Assembly (NCBI GenBank): GCA_019752295.1
Contig: JAIEMK010000005.1
Coordinates: 1-64,000 of the forward strand
Source: Chitinophagaceae bacterium
Lineage (GTDB): Bacteria; Bacteroidota; Bacteroidia; Chitinophagales; Chitinophagaceae
Length of the DNA stretch: 64,000 bases
Direction of reading: 5' to 3'
The notes below the pieces were generated by a model. It searched no databases. It was given only the letters and a program-made list of their open reading frames with translations, and was not told where the DNA came from. A program made the position numbers and the translations under genes. Below are positions 52,197 through 60,333 of this stretch, one piece after another. The stretch's first letter is position 1. Every line of letters begins with the position of its first letter.

Positions 52197-53567
52197 ATGC
52201 AAATAAGAACCCGGCTAACAGCACTATTTACTGCCTTGATTGCAACGCTGCTACTGGCATTTGCCTTGACTATCTATTTTGCTTCTTCTTTAACCCGCGA
52301 AGAAGAATACTATAAACGCTTAAAACAGCAAGCTTCCACCAAAGCCAATTTATTATTTGACTCAAAAGTAGGTCCGAGTATTTTACAACTCATTTATAAT
52401 AAAGCGCCCAATACTTTATTTCAGGAAGAAGTAGCAGTTTATGATACCGCTTTTCATTTGCTCTATCATGATGCAGGTGATGTCGATAAGGTTAAAGAAA
52501 CCAAGGGTATGATTGATAGTATTTCGGCGCTAAAAGAAATCAGGTTCTATCAGGGAAACTTACAGGTGGTAGGGTTTCTTTATGAGCACGAAAAAAAGCA
52601 ATACGTAATTACTGCCGCCGCAAGAGATGAATATGGTTTAACCAAACTGGCTTTACTCCGAAATTCTTTGATCGTATTATTTTTACTGAGCGTGATCATC
52701 ATTTTTATAGCCGGTAGGTTCTTTGCACAACAATCGCTCAATCCCGTGTTGGAGCTTGTTGAAAAAGTAAAAAAAATTACAGCAACCAATTTAGATCTGA
52801 GGGTAAATGAAGGCAATCGTAAAGATGAAATTGCGGCACTGGCAATAACTTTTAATGAGATGTTGAACAGGCTGGAGAGTTCTTTTGAAGCTCAAAAACA
52901 ATTTGTTTCAAACATTTCGCACGAATTAAGAACTCCCCTATCGGTGATTATTTCGGAATTAGAATTAGCAACCAACAAAGAGCGAAGTATTCAGGAGTAC
53001 AAAGAAGTAATACAGCTTGCATTAATTGACGCGAAGAAATTAGCAAAGTTAGCCAATGGCATCCTCGACTTTGCAAAAGCTAATTACGATCAGTCTGAAA
53101 TAGTATTTAAAGAAATCAGACTCGATGAAGTATTACTGGATGCACGGCAACAGGTTTTGAAATCTAATCCTGATTATAAAGTGCAAATAGAATTTGTGGA
53201 TACCGACTCTGAAAATGCCAATCATATTTCTGTTAACGGGAACGAATATTTACTGAAAGTTGCTTTTTTGAATTTGATGGAGAACGGCTGCAAATTTTCG
53301 AATAATCATTCCTGTTCCATTTCAATTTCGCACGACGTTCTAAATGTGATAGTGCAATTTTCTGATGAAGGAATCGGCATCAAAGAAGTAGACTTACTAA
53401 ACATTTTTCTTCCTTTTTACAGGGGGAGCAATAAAACACATGCAGAAGGAAACGGTATCGGTTTATCTTTAACACAAAAAATTGTGGGGCTGCATCAGGG
53501 TAATATCAGTGTAAGTTCAAAAGAATTCTTTGGCACCACTTTCAGCATCCAACTCCCCCATCTGTAA
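52197..53567 (+). CDS. Sensor histidine kinase (HAMP, HisKA, HATPase)
   Basis: A 456-residue inner-membrane kinase: N-terminal TM (LTALFTALIATLLLAFALTI), periplasmic sensor of about 120 residues, second TM (LLRNSLIVLFLLSVIIIFIAG), and HAMP. The phosphoacceptor helix is FVSNISHELRTPLSVIISEL. The HATPase domain has NLMENGCKFSNNHS (N box), FSDEGIGIKEVD (G1) and GNGIGLSLTQKIV (G2). It starts one base after the response regulator stop. The stimulus is unknown; gene order suggests magnesium or envelope stress. Confidence 0.94.
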   Translation: MQIRTRLTALFTALIATLLLAFALTIYFASSLTREEEYYKRLKQQASTKANLLFDSKVGPSILQLIYNKAPNTLFQEEVAVYDTAFHLLYHDAGDVDKVKETKGMIDSISALKEIRFYQGNLQVVGFLYEHEKKQYVITAAARDEYGLTKLALLRNSLIVLFLLSVIIIFIAGRFFAQQSLNPVLELVEKVKKITATNLDLRVNEGNRKDEIAALAITFNEMLNRLESSFEAQKQFVSNISHELRTPLSVIISELELATNKERSIQEYKEVIQLALIDAKKLAKLANGILDFAKANYDQSEIVFKEIRLDEVLLDARQQVLKSNPDYKVQIEFVDTDSENANHISVNGNEYLLKVAFLNLMENGCKFSNNHSCSISISHDVLNVIVQFSDEGIGIKEVDLLNIFLPFYRGSNKTHAEGNGIGLSLTQKIVGLHQGNISVSSKEFFGTTFSIQLPHL

Positions 53568-53575
53568 CATTACAA

Positions 53576-53616
53576 TTCTAATAAGTTTCTAATACTATTC
53601 TAAGTGTTCTCTAATA
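53576..53616 (+). promoter_or_regulatory. Four 11-bp-spaced direct repeats at the mgtA promoter
   Basis: TTCTAATA (53576), TTCTAATA (53587), TTCTAAGT (53598) and CTCTAATA (53609) recur with an exact 11-bp period. One helical turn per repeat is the binding geometry of OmpR/PhoB-type regulators. They end 21 bp before a TACCTTTG -7 box, an activator position. Confidence 0.75.
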
Positions 53617-53637
53617 GCAGTTCTTGCATCCCCATTT

Positions 53638-53645
53638 TACCTTTG
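53638..53645 (+). promoter_or_regulatory. -7 promoter element of mgtA
   Basis: TACCTTTG matches TAnnTTTG, 46 bp before the start at 53692. No good -33 TTG lies at normal spacing, in keeping with an activator-dependent promoter using the direct repeats just upstream. Confidence 0.6.
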
Positions 53646-53691
53646 CCGGGCTCGTGAAGAAAAAAAATTAAGAACCGGAAAAAGCTTTACT

Positions 53692-56403
53692 ATGTTCAAA
53701 TTAACCGTAGCAAAAATAAAAAAACGACTCCCAAGTCATGGTGAAAACAATTCCAATGGTTTTAATTTGACTGCGGCGACAAAGCTTAAAAATGTTTCAA
53801 AAGGCGATAAGTACTTTTATTTTTCGGTATTGGAAAGTAAGGAAACGGGATTAACCGAAGAGCAGGTAGAAGAAAAACAAATTGCGCTGGGGTTCAATGA
53901 GGTTAGTCATGAGAAATCACCTTCCTGGTATGTGCAATTCCTTCAGGCTTTTGTAAACCCCTTCATCGTTGTATTAATCATCATTGCGATTATCTCTTTA
54001 GTGACAGATGTGTTGGTGGCTTCTCCCGAAAATCATGATTACAAAACAATCATAGTGGTATCCATTATGGTTTTTCTGAGCGCTTTTCTGAGGTTCTGGC
54101 AAGAGTTCAGAAGTAATAAAGCGGCAGAGCAACTAAAGAGTATGGTAAAGACTACTGCTTTAGTGATGCGTAATGAGACGGGTAAAAAAGAAATCGACAT
54201 CAAAGAAATTGTACCCGGTGATATTGTTTTTTTCTCAGCGGGAGACATGATACCAGCGGATTGCAGAATTATACAATCTAAAGATTTATTCGTGAGTCAG
54301 GCCATGCTCACAGGAGAAGCGCTTCCGGTTGAGAAAAGGGAGTTGAACATTTTGGATGCAGATACCAAATCGCCTTTGGAGTTAGATAATATTTGTTTTA
54401 TGGGAACCAATGTGGTGAGTGGGTCGGCCACAGCCATTGTGGTTACCACGGGCAACCAAACTTATTTTGGATCGATCAGTAAATCGCTCACCGGAAAAAG
54501 AGCAGAAACCAGTTTCGATAAAGGAGTGAACAGTGTGAGTTGGCTTTTGATTCGTTTTATGCTGGTAATGGTTCCCATGGTTTTTCTGATCAACGGATTT
54601 GCAAAACACGACTGGGTGGAAGCGCTTTTATTTGCTATCGCCGTAGCAGTTGGATTAACACCCGAGATGCTTCCGATGATTGTTACCGCTAACCTTGCAA
54701 AAGGTGCGTTAACAATGAGTAAGAGACAAGTAATTGTAAAAAGGTTGAATGCGATACAGAATATTGGTGCCATGGATATTCTTTGCACAGATAAAACCGG
54801 CACTTTAACAATGGATAAAATTGTTTTAGAAAGGCATTTGAATGTGTATGGCGATGATGACGATGAGGTATTGAAATGGGCTTACTTAAACAGCTATCAC
54901 CAAACAGGTTTAAAAAATTTATTAGACGTTGCAGTATTAGAGCATATTGAAGTGCATGAGTATTTGAAAGCGGAGGAATACTTTTTAAAAGTTGACGAAA
55001 TTCCATTCGACTTTCAAAGAAGAAGAATGTCGGTGATACTCAAACAGCGCAATGGAAACCACTTGCTCATTTGTAAAGGGGCTGTGGAAGAAATGCTCGA
55101 CTTATGTAATTATGCATTTGATCCGGGTGATGATAAACAACTGCATATAGAAAATGACAAAGTTATTTCTATGGATAGCAAAATGCGTCAAACCATTTTG
55201 AATACTTCCAAGCGACTCAATGAAGAGGGATTAAGGGTTTTGTTGGTGGCCATTAAAGAATTTAGTAACAGGGCCTTGACATACTCAGTAGCAGACGAAT
55301 CTGATTTAATCTTAACCGGCTTTATTGGTTTTCTTGACCCCGCAAAACCATCGGCAAAACCATCTATCGAAGCTTTACACAAATTGGGTATTGAACTAAA
55401 AGTATTAACGGGTGATAATGAAATTGTAACTAAGAAGATTTGCAAAGATGTAGGTATACCTATTAACAATATTCTTCTAGGACCCGAATTAGACAACCTA
55501 ACGGATGAAGCGCTCACAGAGCAAATCGATAAGATCAGCATTTTTGCCAAACTAAGTCCTGAGCAAAAAAGTAGAGTAGTAAAAGTATTGCAGGCAAAGG
55601 GGCATACCGTAGGTTTTATGGGCGATGGTATTAATGATGCAGGTGCATTAAGAGATGCTGATGTAGGTATTTCTGTAGACACTGCAACGGATATTGCCAA
55701 AGAAAGTGCCGACATCATTCTTTTAGAAAAAGACCTAACCGTTTTACGCAAAGGTGTTGTTTATGGAAGAAGAACTTTCGGCAATATCATCAAATACATC
55801 AAGATGACCGCCAGCAGTAATTTTGGCAATATGTTCAGCATGCTTGGGGCAAGCGCTTTTCTGCCATTCCTTCCCATGCTGCCCATACAGTTGTTAGTTC
55901 AAAATCTATTGTACGACATTTCACAAATTGCAATCCCCTGGGATAGGATGGATGCAGAGTATCTGGAAGAGCCAAAAAAATGGAGTGCCGGTGGCATAGC
56001 CAAATTCATGGTGTTTATTGGGCCTATTAGTTCGCTATTTGATTATGCAACATTCTTTTTGATGTTTTACTTCTTTAAAGCCAATTCGCCCGAACATCAA
56101 TCTTTATTCCAGAGTGGATGGTTTATTGAAGGTTTGTTATCGCAAACCCTGATCGTACATATGATACGAACAAAGAAAATTCCATTTATTCAAAGCTGGG
56201 CTACTGCGCCTGTTGTTGCATTAACATCTTTGATTATGGCAATAGGAATATTCCTTCCATTTTCGCCGGTGGCGCCTGCTTTAAAAATGCAAGCTTTGCC
56301 GTTGATCTATTTCCCATTCCTGATTTTAATGCTAACCTTATATTGCGTGTTAACCCAGCTCATTAAAGGTTGGTTTATTAAAAAATTCAATCAATGGTTA
56401 TAA
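53692..56403 (+). CDS. mgtA: Magnesium-transporting P-type ATPase (MgtA/MgtB type)
   Basis: P3B-type ATPase importing Mg2+, 903 residues, close to the family's 898. Segments in order: N-terminal cytosolic domain with EEKQIALGFNEVSHEKSPSW, actuator motif MLTGEALPVEK, phosphorylation site CTDKTGTLTMDK (aspartate phosphoacceptor), nucleotide-binding KGAVEEML, hinge MGDGINDAGALRDADVGIS, and the six C-terminal membrane helices with LVQNLLYDISQIAIPWD, a MgtA hallmark. Upstream direct repeats and the preceding two-component genes suggest regulation by that system. No mgtL-type leader is evident in the short upstream region. Confidence 0.94.
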   Translation: MFKLTVAKIKKRLPSHGENNSNGFNLTAATKLKNVSKGDKYFYFSVLESKETGLTEEQVEEKQIALGFNEVSHEKSPSWYVQFLQAFVNPFIVVLIIIAIISLVTDVLVASPENHDYKTIIVVSIMVFLSAFLRFWQEFRSNKAAEQLKSMVKTTALVMRNETGKKEIDIKEIVPGDIVFFSAGDMIPADCRIIQSKDLFVSQAMLTGEALPVEKRELNILDADTKSPLELDNICFMGTNVVSGSATAIVVTTGNQTYFGSISKSLTGKRAETSFDKGVNSVSWLLIRFMLVMVPMVFLINGFAKHDWVEALLFAIAVAVGLTPEMLPMIVTANLAKGALTMSKRQVIVKRLNAIQNIGAMDILCTDKTGTLTMDKIVLERHLNVYGDDDDEVLKWAYLNSYHQTGLKNLLDVAVLEHIEVHEYLKAEEYFLKVDEIPFDFQRRRMSVILKQRNGNHLLICKGAVEEMLDLCNYAFDPGDDKQLHIENDKVISMDSKMRQTILNTSKRLNEEGLRVLLVAIKEFSNRALTYSVADESDLILTGFIGFLDPAKPSAKPSIEALHKLGIELKVLTGDNEIVTKKICKDVGIPINNILLGPELDNLTDEALTEQIDKISIFAKLSPEQKSRVVKVLQAKGHTVGFMGDGINDAGALRDADVGISVDTATDIAKESADIILLEKDLTVLRKGVVYGRRTFGNIIKYIKMTASSNFGNMFSMLGASAFLPFLPMLPIQLLVQNLLYDISQIAIPWDRMDAEYLEEPKKWSAGGIAKFMVFIGPISSLFDYATFFLMFYFFKANSPEHQSLFQSGWFIEGLLSQTLIVHMIRTKKIPFIQSWATAPVVALTSLIMAIGIFLPFSPVAPALKMQALPLIYFPFLILMLTLYCVLTQLIKGWFIKKFNQWL

Positions 56404-56420
56404 ACAACTTGTCATCCTTT

Positions 56421-56445
56421 TAGTTTCAGTGATGGAATGAAACTA
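56421..56445 (+). terminator. Hairpin after mgtA
   Basis: TAGTTTCA (56421-56428) pairs with TGAAACTA (56438-56445). It is AT-rich with no T-run, so either a weak terminator or a processing hairpin between mgtA and the DUF421 gene. Confidence 0.35.
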
Positions 56446-56483
56446 TTAAGCAAACAATAATTATATTAGTAAAAAATCTGCCC

Positions 56484-57044
56484 ATGTTCTATATAGACTT
56501 ACTTAAAATTGATATGCATTTTTTTCAGGAAGGCTATCCCAACATCATTCTACGTGCGGTTTCCGTATACCTGTTTATGATTGTTGCGATCAGGGTATTT
56601 GGTAAAAAAGAATTGGCTCAGTTGTCGGTGATTGATCTGGTATTTATTTTATTGATAAGTAATGCCGTACAGAATGCCATGATTGGCCCCGACACTTCTC
56701 TGGATGGGGGTTTAGTAGCAGCCGGATCATTGTTTCTGGCCAATTATACATTGAAGAGGCTGCTCTATAAAAACAAAAAAATCAGTGGCTGGATACAGGG
56801 TGAATCGATATTGTTGATTTATAAAGGTATGCCCAACATGACCAACTGCAAGAAAGCAGAAATTACGATCGAAGAATTGGAAGCCGCTGCAAGAGAGCAC
56901 GGATCAAAAGATATTCAGGCAGTAGATCTTGCTATGTTGGAAGTGGATGGCAATATCAGCATTATCAGTAGTGATTTTCAGAAAAGATCATTTTCGGCGC
57001 ATCCCCGAAAACATAAATTTAAAGGAAGACTGAATCAGAATTAA
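56484..57044 (+). CDS. DUF421 (YetF/YcaP-like) membrane protein
   Basis: A 186-residue protein with three N-terminal membrane helices (IILRAVSVYLFMIVAIRVFG, LSVIDLVFILLISNAVQNAM, GGLVAAGSLFLANYTLKRLL). A cytosolic domain typical of DUF421 follows: ESILLIYKGMPNMTNCKKAE, then the REHGSKDIQAVDLAMLEVDG and ISIISSD segment. Homologues include YetF and YcaP, whose role is unclear. It follows mgtA by 80 bp on the same strand and may be under the same control. Confidence 0.88.
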   Translation: MFYIDLLKIDMHFFQEGYPNIILRAVSVYLFMIVAIRVFGKKELAQLSVIDLVFILLISNAVQNAMIGPDTSLDGGLVAAGSLFLANYTLKRLLYKNKKISGWIQGESILLIYKGMPNMTNCKKAEITIEELEAAAREHGSKDIQAVDLAMLEVDGNISIISSDFQKRSFSAHPRKHKFKGRLNQN

Positions 57045-57048
57045 CACC

Positions 57049-57063
57049 TACAATAATTGTAGC
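57049..57063. terminator. Small hairpin between convergent genes
   Basis: CTACAA-TAA-TTGTAG lies directly after the DUF421 stop, with a T-rich stretch 13 bp later. Candidate bidirectional terminator of low stability. Confidence 0.3.
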
Positions 57064-57086
57064 AGACAGCATCACATTTTTTTGCT

Positions 57087-57653
57087 TTACAGATCTTTGT
57101 TCTTTATAAAAAGCAATCTTGATTGTATAATTGTTGCTGTAGCCTGTATCACTCCCATCACGATAAATAATACATGGAAAGAAATATAGTATGTAATTAA
57201 CCCACCAATTGCCACGGCAATACCTGTTACAAAATGGGTATGACCAGTTGCAAGACCCCAATGAAAAGTGTCGCTGCTGTCTTCCAAATCATTTGCAAAA
57301 AGCGATTCCCAAATAGGCGTGCTCAATGATTCGGCAATACCCAACCCTACTTGCACAATAAATAAGGTTGTTACACTATCCACCAAAAGATAGGAAAAAG
57401 TAAATACTGTATTTAGCGCATAGCCAAATATCATTACTTCCTTTTTATATGCTGAATTTTTGAGCGTTCTCCCTACCAGAAAATACATCAATCCGGTAAC
57501 TACTAAATAAGCCGACCAAGCCCAGGTAATATCTAATAAGTCGCCTCCCACTTTTTCGGTAAATATTGCAAACAGCGGTCCAAAAAGGCCTTCGCCGAAA
57601 TACCATAAGCTGGAAGCAAACAACAAAATCTTGATCGTCTTGGACAAGCGCAT
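57087..57653 (-). CDS. Half-size (six-helix) MFS-like transporter
   Basis: About 188 residues from the ATG at 57651-57653 (MRLSKTIKILLFASSLWYFG); the frame extends to a TTG at 57671. Six membrane segments make one MFS half: IKILLFASSLWYFGEGLFGP, WAWSAYLVVTGLMYFLVG with a short basic A-loop (GRTLKNSAYKKEVM), GYALNTVFTFSYLLVD, FIVQVGLGIAESLSTPIWES, HFVTGIAVAIGGLITYYISF and LFIVMGVIQATATI. Full-length MFS carriers have twelve. The ends are clean with no adjoining second half, so it may work as a dimer. It lies downstream of the ATP-grasp genes on the same strand and could export their product. Confidence 0.7.
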   Translation of the reverse strand: MRLSKTIKILLFASSLWYFGEGLFGPLFAIFTEKVGGDLLDITWAWSAYLVVTGLMYFLVGRTLKNSAYKKEVMIFGYALNTVFTFSYLLVDSVTTLFIVQVGLGIAESLSTPIWESLFANDLEDSSDTFHWGLATGHTHFVTGIAVAIGGLITYYISFHVLFIVMGVIQATATIIQSRLLFIKNKDL

Positions 57654-57776
57654 AGCAATCTTATAAAACAATTAGGAAAAAATGTTCAAAAGTCATGATC
57701 AAACCCTGTGCCGGATAAAAACCAGATGGATTTTGTAAAGAAATCAATTTGTTAAATCCTATTCAGACCTGTAAAA

Positions 57777-59180
57777 CTATTCGAACGAATTTCCTTTTAG
57801 CCCTCTAATTGTGCCTCTGCAATTTGCCGCGCCGCATAAGCATTCAAAGGGTTCTGCATTTTCGTCCAGAAACTGTGCATAGTCAAGCGTTAACTCCTCA
57901 TTTACCTCAATTGCTCTGGTAGCCACTACATTCAATCCTACAAATGCCGTATTGGCATTACAACTATGATTTTGTGGCGCCCAATCCTGTGGAAGCTTAC
58001 TCCAAAGTAGAAATACTTCTTTGCCCAAGGGATATGCATACTTTCTGAAATTCAGTTTTTCGGCTTCGTTCCAGTTTTCTTCAACCCATTTTTTTGTTAC
58101 TATTCGCTGAGACATTTCTTCTCCCTTAAAGATGAGTTCAAAAGGCATTAACTTTTTAATGGCATAAATTCCAAATCCCGAAATGGCATTGTTTCTAACC
58201 TGATAGCATTTTCTGTTTTTGGAATAACGCGCAATTGCTTCCTGAATAATATGTTTTAAGAAACCTGCTTGTCCAATCCCATCGTATTTTAAAATATAGT
58301 CTGCACTTCCTTCATATCCATTATTATAAAATACAGAGCAGGTAAAGTTAATTTCCAAAAAATATAATTCCCCTTTATTATTTGCACGGAAATCGAGTCG
58401 GGCATATCCTACTCCCCCAAATGAATGGAATATTTTCTTTGAAGCATTTTTTAATTGCTCACTTAACACCGGATCTTCTACCAGAATATTGGCATCTGTA
58501 TGCAGCTCTGAAGTTTTTAGTGCATAGGTTTTAAAAGCATTGCCTTTGGGAAATACAAATTCAACAGGCTGAAAAGCCGTTACCGTTTTACCATCTGCAT
58601 TTGCAGCAACCAGTACAGTAAACTCCCTTCCTTCAATATATTCTTCCACAAGTAGTTCATCGTATTCAGCAATAATGGCTGTTACTTTTTGTTGCAATGA
58701 ATGCATATCATACACCAGAGAATTTGCATCTATCCCCAAGCTATCGCCCGCTTTAGCAGGTTTTACAAAAAGAGGAAATTGTAGGCCGGCAGTTACTTCA
58801 TTCAAAGAGGAATCTGCATTAACTAAACAATAGGCTGGCGTTTTAACCGATTCATAAAAAGCTACCAGCTTCATAATTTCTTTACTGGGGTCGTACAAAA
58901 TAGAATTAGGCCCGGTAAAAGGTAAATTCAATAATTCCAAAGAATAAATCACATCAATGCCCGGCACTTCCCACTCCAGATAAGCTTCACATAAATTCAC
59001 AAATACATCATACTGCTGATGGCTTAATGCTTTAAGTTGTTTATAAGTAGTTAGCTTATTCAGGAATACCGTATCAACTTTGTCATCTGGAAGCAAACCA
59101 GATAGGTTTCTTGGAGGATCATAATTCTGATAGTCGACATTTGAAGTAGTATAATCAGGCAATAAAACACATATGTTCAT
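57777..59180 (-). CDS. ATP-grasp ligase fused to C-terminal SET methyltransferase domain
   Basis: A 467-residue two-domain protein. Residues 1 to about 320 are a D-Ala-D-Ala-ligase-like ATP-grasp: PLFVKPAKAGDSLGID (ATP lysine and glycine loop), LLVEEYIEGREFTVLV, and GYARLDFRANNKGELYFLEINFTC-type metal site (acidic and asparagine ligands in YFLEINFTC). Residues about 330-460 form a SET domain: ISGFGIYAIKKLMPFELIF, the cofactor/active-site motif NHSCNANT, ELTLDYAQF with the catalytic-region tyrosine, and a post-SET zinc-like CLCGAANCRGT. Ligation plus N-methylation, perhaps of lysine-type amines, is inferred. It starts 7 bp after a second ATP-grasp gene. Substrates unknown. Confidence 0.85.
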   Translation of the reverse strand: MNICVLLPDYTTSNVDYQNYDPPRNLSGLLPDDKVDTVFLNKLTTYKQLKALSHQQYDVFVNLCEAYLEWEVPGIDVIYSLELLNLPFTGPNSILYDPSKEIMKLVAFYESVKTPAYCLVNADSSLNEVTAGLQFPLFVKPAKAGDSLGIDANSLVYDMHSLQQKVTAIIAEYDELLVEEYIEGREFTVLVAANADGKTVTAFQPVEFVFPKGNAFKTYALKTSELHTDANILVEDPVLSEQLKNASKKIFHSFGGVGYARLDFRANNKGELYFLEINFTCSVFYNNGYEGSADYILKYDGIGQAGFLKHIIQEAIARYSKNRKCYQVRNNAISGFGIYAIKKLMPFELIFKGEEMSQRIVTKKWVEENWNEAEKLNFRKYAYPLGKEVFLLWSKLPQDWAPQNHSCNANTAFVGLNVVATRAIEVNEELTLDYAQFLDENAEPFECLCGAANCRGTIRGLKGNSFE

Positions 59181-59187
59181 ATACTCT

Positions 59188-60276
59188 CTAATTATTTTTT
59201 CTAAAAATAGTTTCCTGCAAAATTGCGGATACCAAATCTGTAAAATTGGAGTTGCTTACACGAAGAATCGCACCAATAGAAGTATAATCTTCATCCTCAC
59301 TAATGCCGCACTGTGCATTCACTTCAAGTGTATACATTTTCTTAGTCAGTTCATCCATTCTAATATCTACTCTTGCATAGCCCCTACCCTTACAAGATAC
59401 AAATGCATCCCAAGCAATTTTTTTGATTGGTTCATGCAAAGCAATATCGGGCTGTTGATACTGATAAAAAAAATCATTTTCAGGCATGGGTGATTCTTCT
59501 TCATATATTTCCCAGAGTCGATCGAATGATAAAAATCTTTCGTTCTCCGGGAGAGACGCATGAAATACACGTTCAACAGGAGTATAGATGATAGCACTAT
59601 TCTCCCTATCATAACTCCCCAAAATAAAAACAGTAAATTCTGGGCCCTTTATAAAAGATTCTGCAATAATTCCATCTACATTTAGTTGCCATCCCCTGTA
59701 GCCACTATTCATTTTCTGCAATTGTTCTTTACACTCTTTAAGATTGTTCACCACATTTCTAATCCCAATCCCCATGCTTCCTCCACTCACCGCGGGTTTA
59801 AGAATAATTGGGCTTCCTATTTGCTTAAATATATTTTCGTTAAGATCTTTTTCTTCTGTAACCGCTACCCAGAGAGCCGTAGCAACCTCATTGGCATCAA
59901 AAGCCTTTTTCATCGGGATCTTTGATGTGGTAATCCGATAAAAATATTCGTCAGCTCCCGTGTAACACAAGCCTTTTTCTTCTAAATACTGTATCACAGA
60001 AATGCCCGGCGTTTGATTAATTTCATCTCCATCGCATAAATTAAACACAATTTGATCCTGGTTCTGGTTACAGGAAGCAATCTTATCAATAACAGATCGA
60101 TAGGTTTGCATAGTAACAGGTTGCCAGTGCCATGGTATGTTTAGTGTTTCAAATACTTTCTGATACTCTGCTATGCTTTGAGTAAAATCGTAGTAATAGT
60201 CAATATTAGAATCTTCTGAAACCAAGTAAGGGGCTAATATCCAAACAGTAATCTTGTCAATTGAGGGAGGAACCAT
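59188..60276 (-). CDS. D-Ala-D-Ala ligase-like ATP-grasp protein
   Basis: A 362-residue ATP-grasp ligase. Key parts: N-terminal pre-ATP-grasp fold (TVWILAPYLVSEDS), VFNLCDGDEINQTPGI (equivalent of the Ddl serine/glutamate loop), SPIILKPAVSGGSMGIG (ATP lysine and glycine-rich loop), GIIAESFIKGPEFTVFIL, and GYARVDIRMDE with MYTLEVNAQCGISED, the Mg/ATP site. The Ddl EVNTxPG is altered to EVNAQCG, so a substrate other than D-alanine is likely. Immediately precedes the ATP-grasp-SET gene (7 bp gap); the pair must be co-expressed. Not a housekeeping ddl: no mur or fts genes are near. Confidence 0.85.
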   Translation of the reverse strand: MVPPSIDKITVWILAPYLVSEDSNIDYYYDFTQSIAEYQKVFETLNIPWHWQPVTMQTYRSVIDKIASCNQNQDQIVFNLCDGDEINQTPGISVIQYLEEKGLCYTGADEYFYRITTSKIPMKKAFDANEVATALWVAVTEEKDLNENIFKQIGSPIILKPAVSGGSMGIGIRNVVNNLKECKEQLQKMNSGYRGWQLNVDGIIAESFIKGPEFTVFILGSYDRENSAIIYTPVERVFHASLPENERFLSFDRLWEIYEEESPMPENDFFYQYQQPDIALHEPIKKIAWDAFVSCKGRGYARVDIRMDELTKKMYTLEVNAQCGISEDEDYTSIGAILRVSNSNFTDLVSAILQETIFRKNN

Positions 60277-60333
60277 ATCTAATAAAATACTTAATAATTA
60301 AAGACTTCGTCCATTAAAAAAGGTTTAAAAAAA

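Noticed and set aside
55188..55751. Minus-strand open frame of 187 codons inside mgtA
   Set aside because: Antisense to the conserved P-domain of the ATPase; serine-rich low-information translation.
59188..60276. Housekeeping D-alanine-D-alanine ligase (ddl)
   Set aside because: The EVNTxPG signature is altered, no cell-wall cluster is near, and it is paired with an ATP-grasp-SET fusion.
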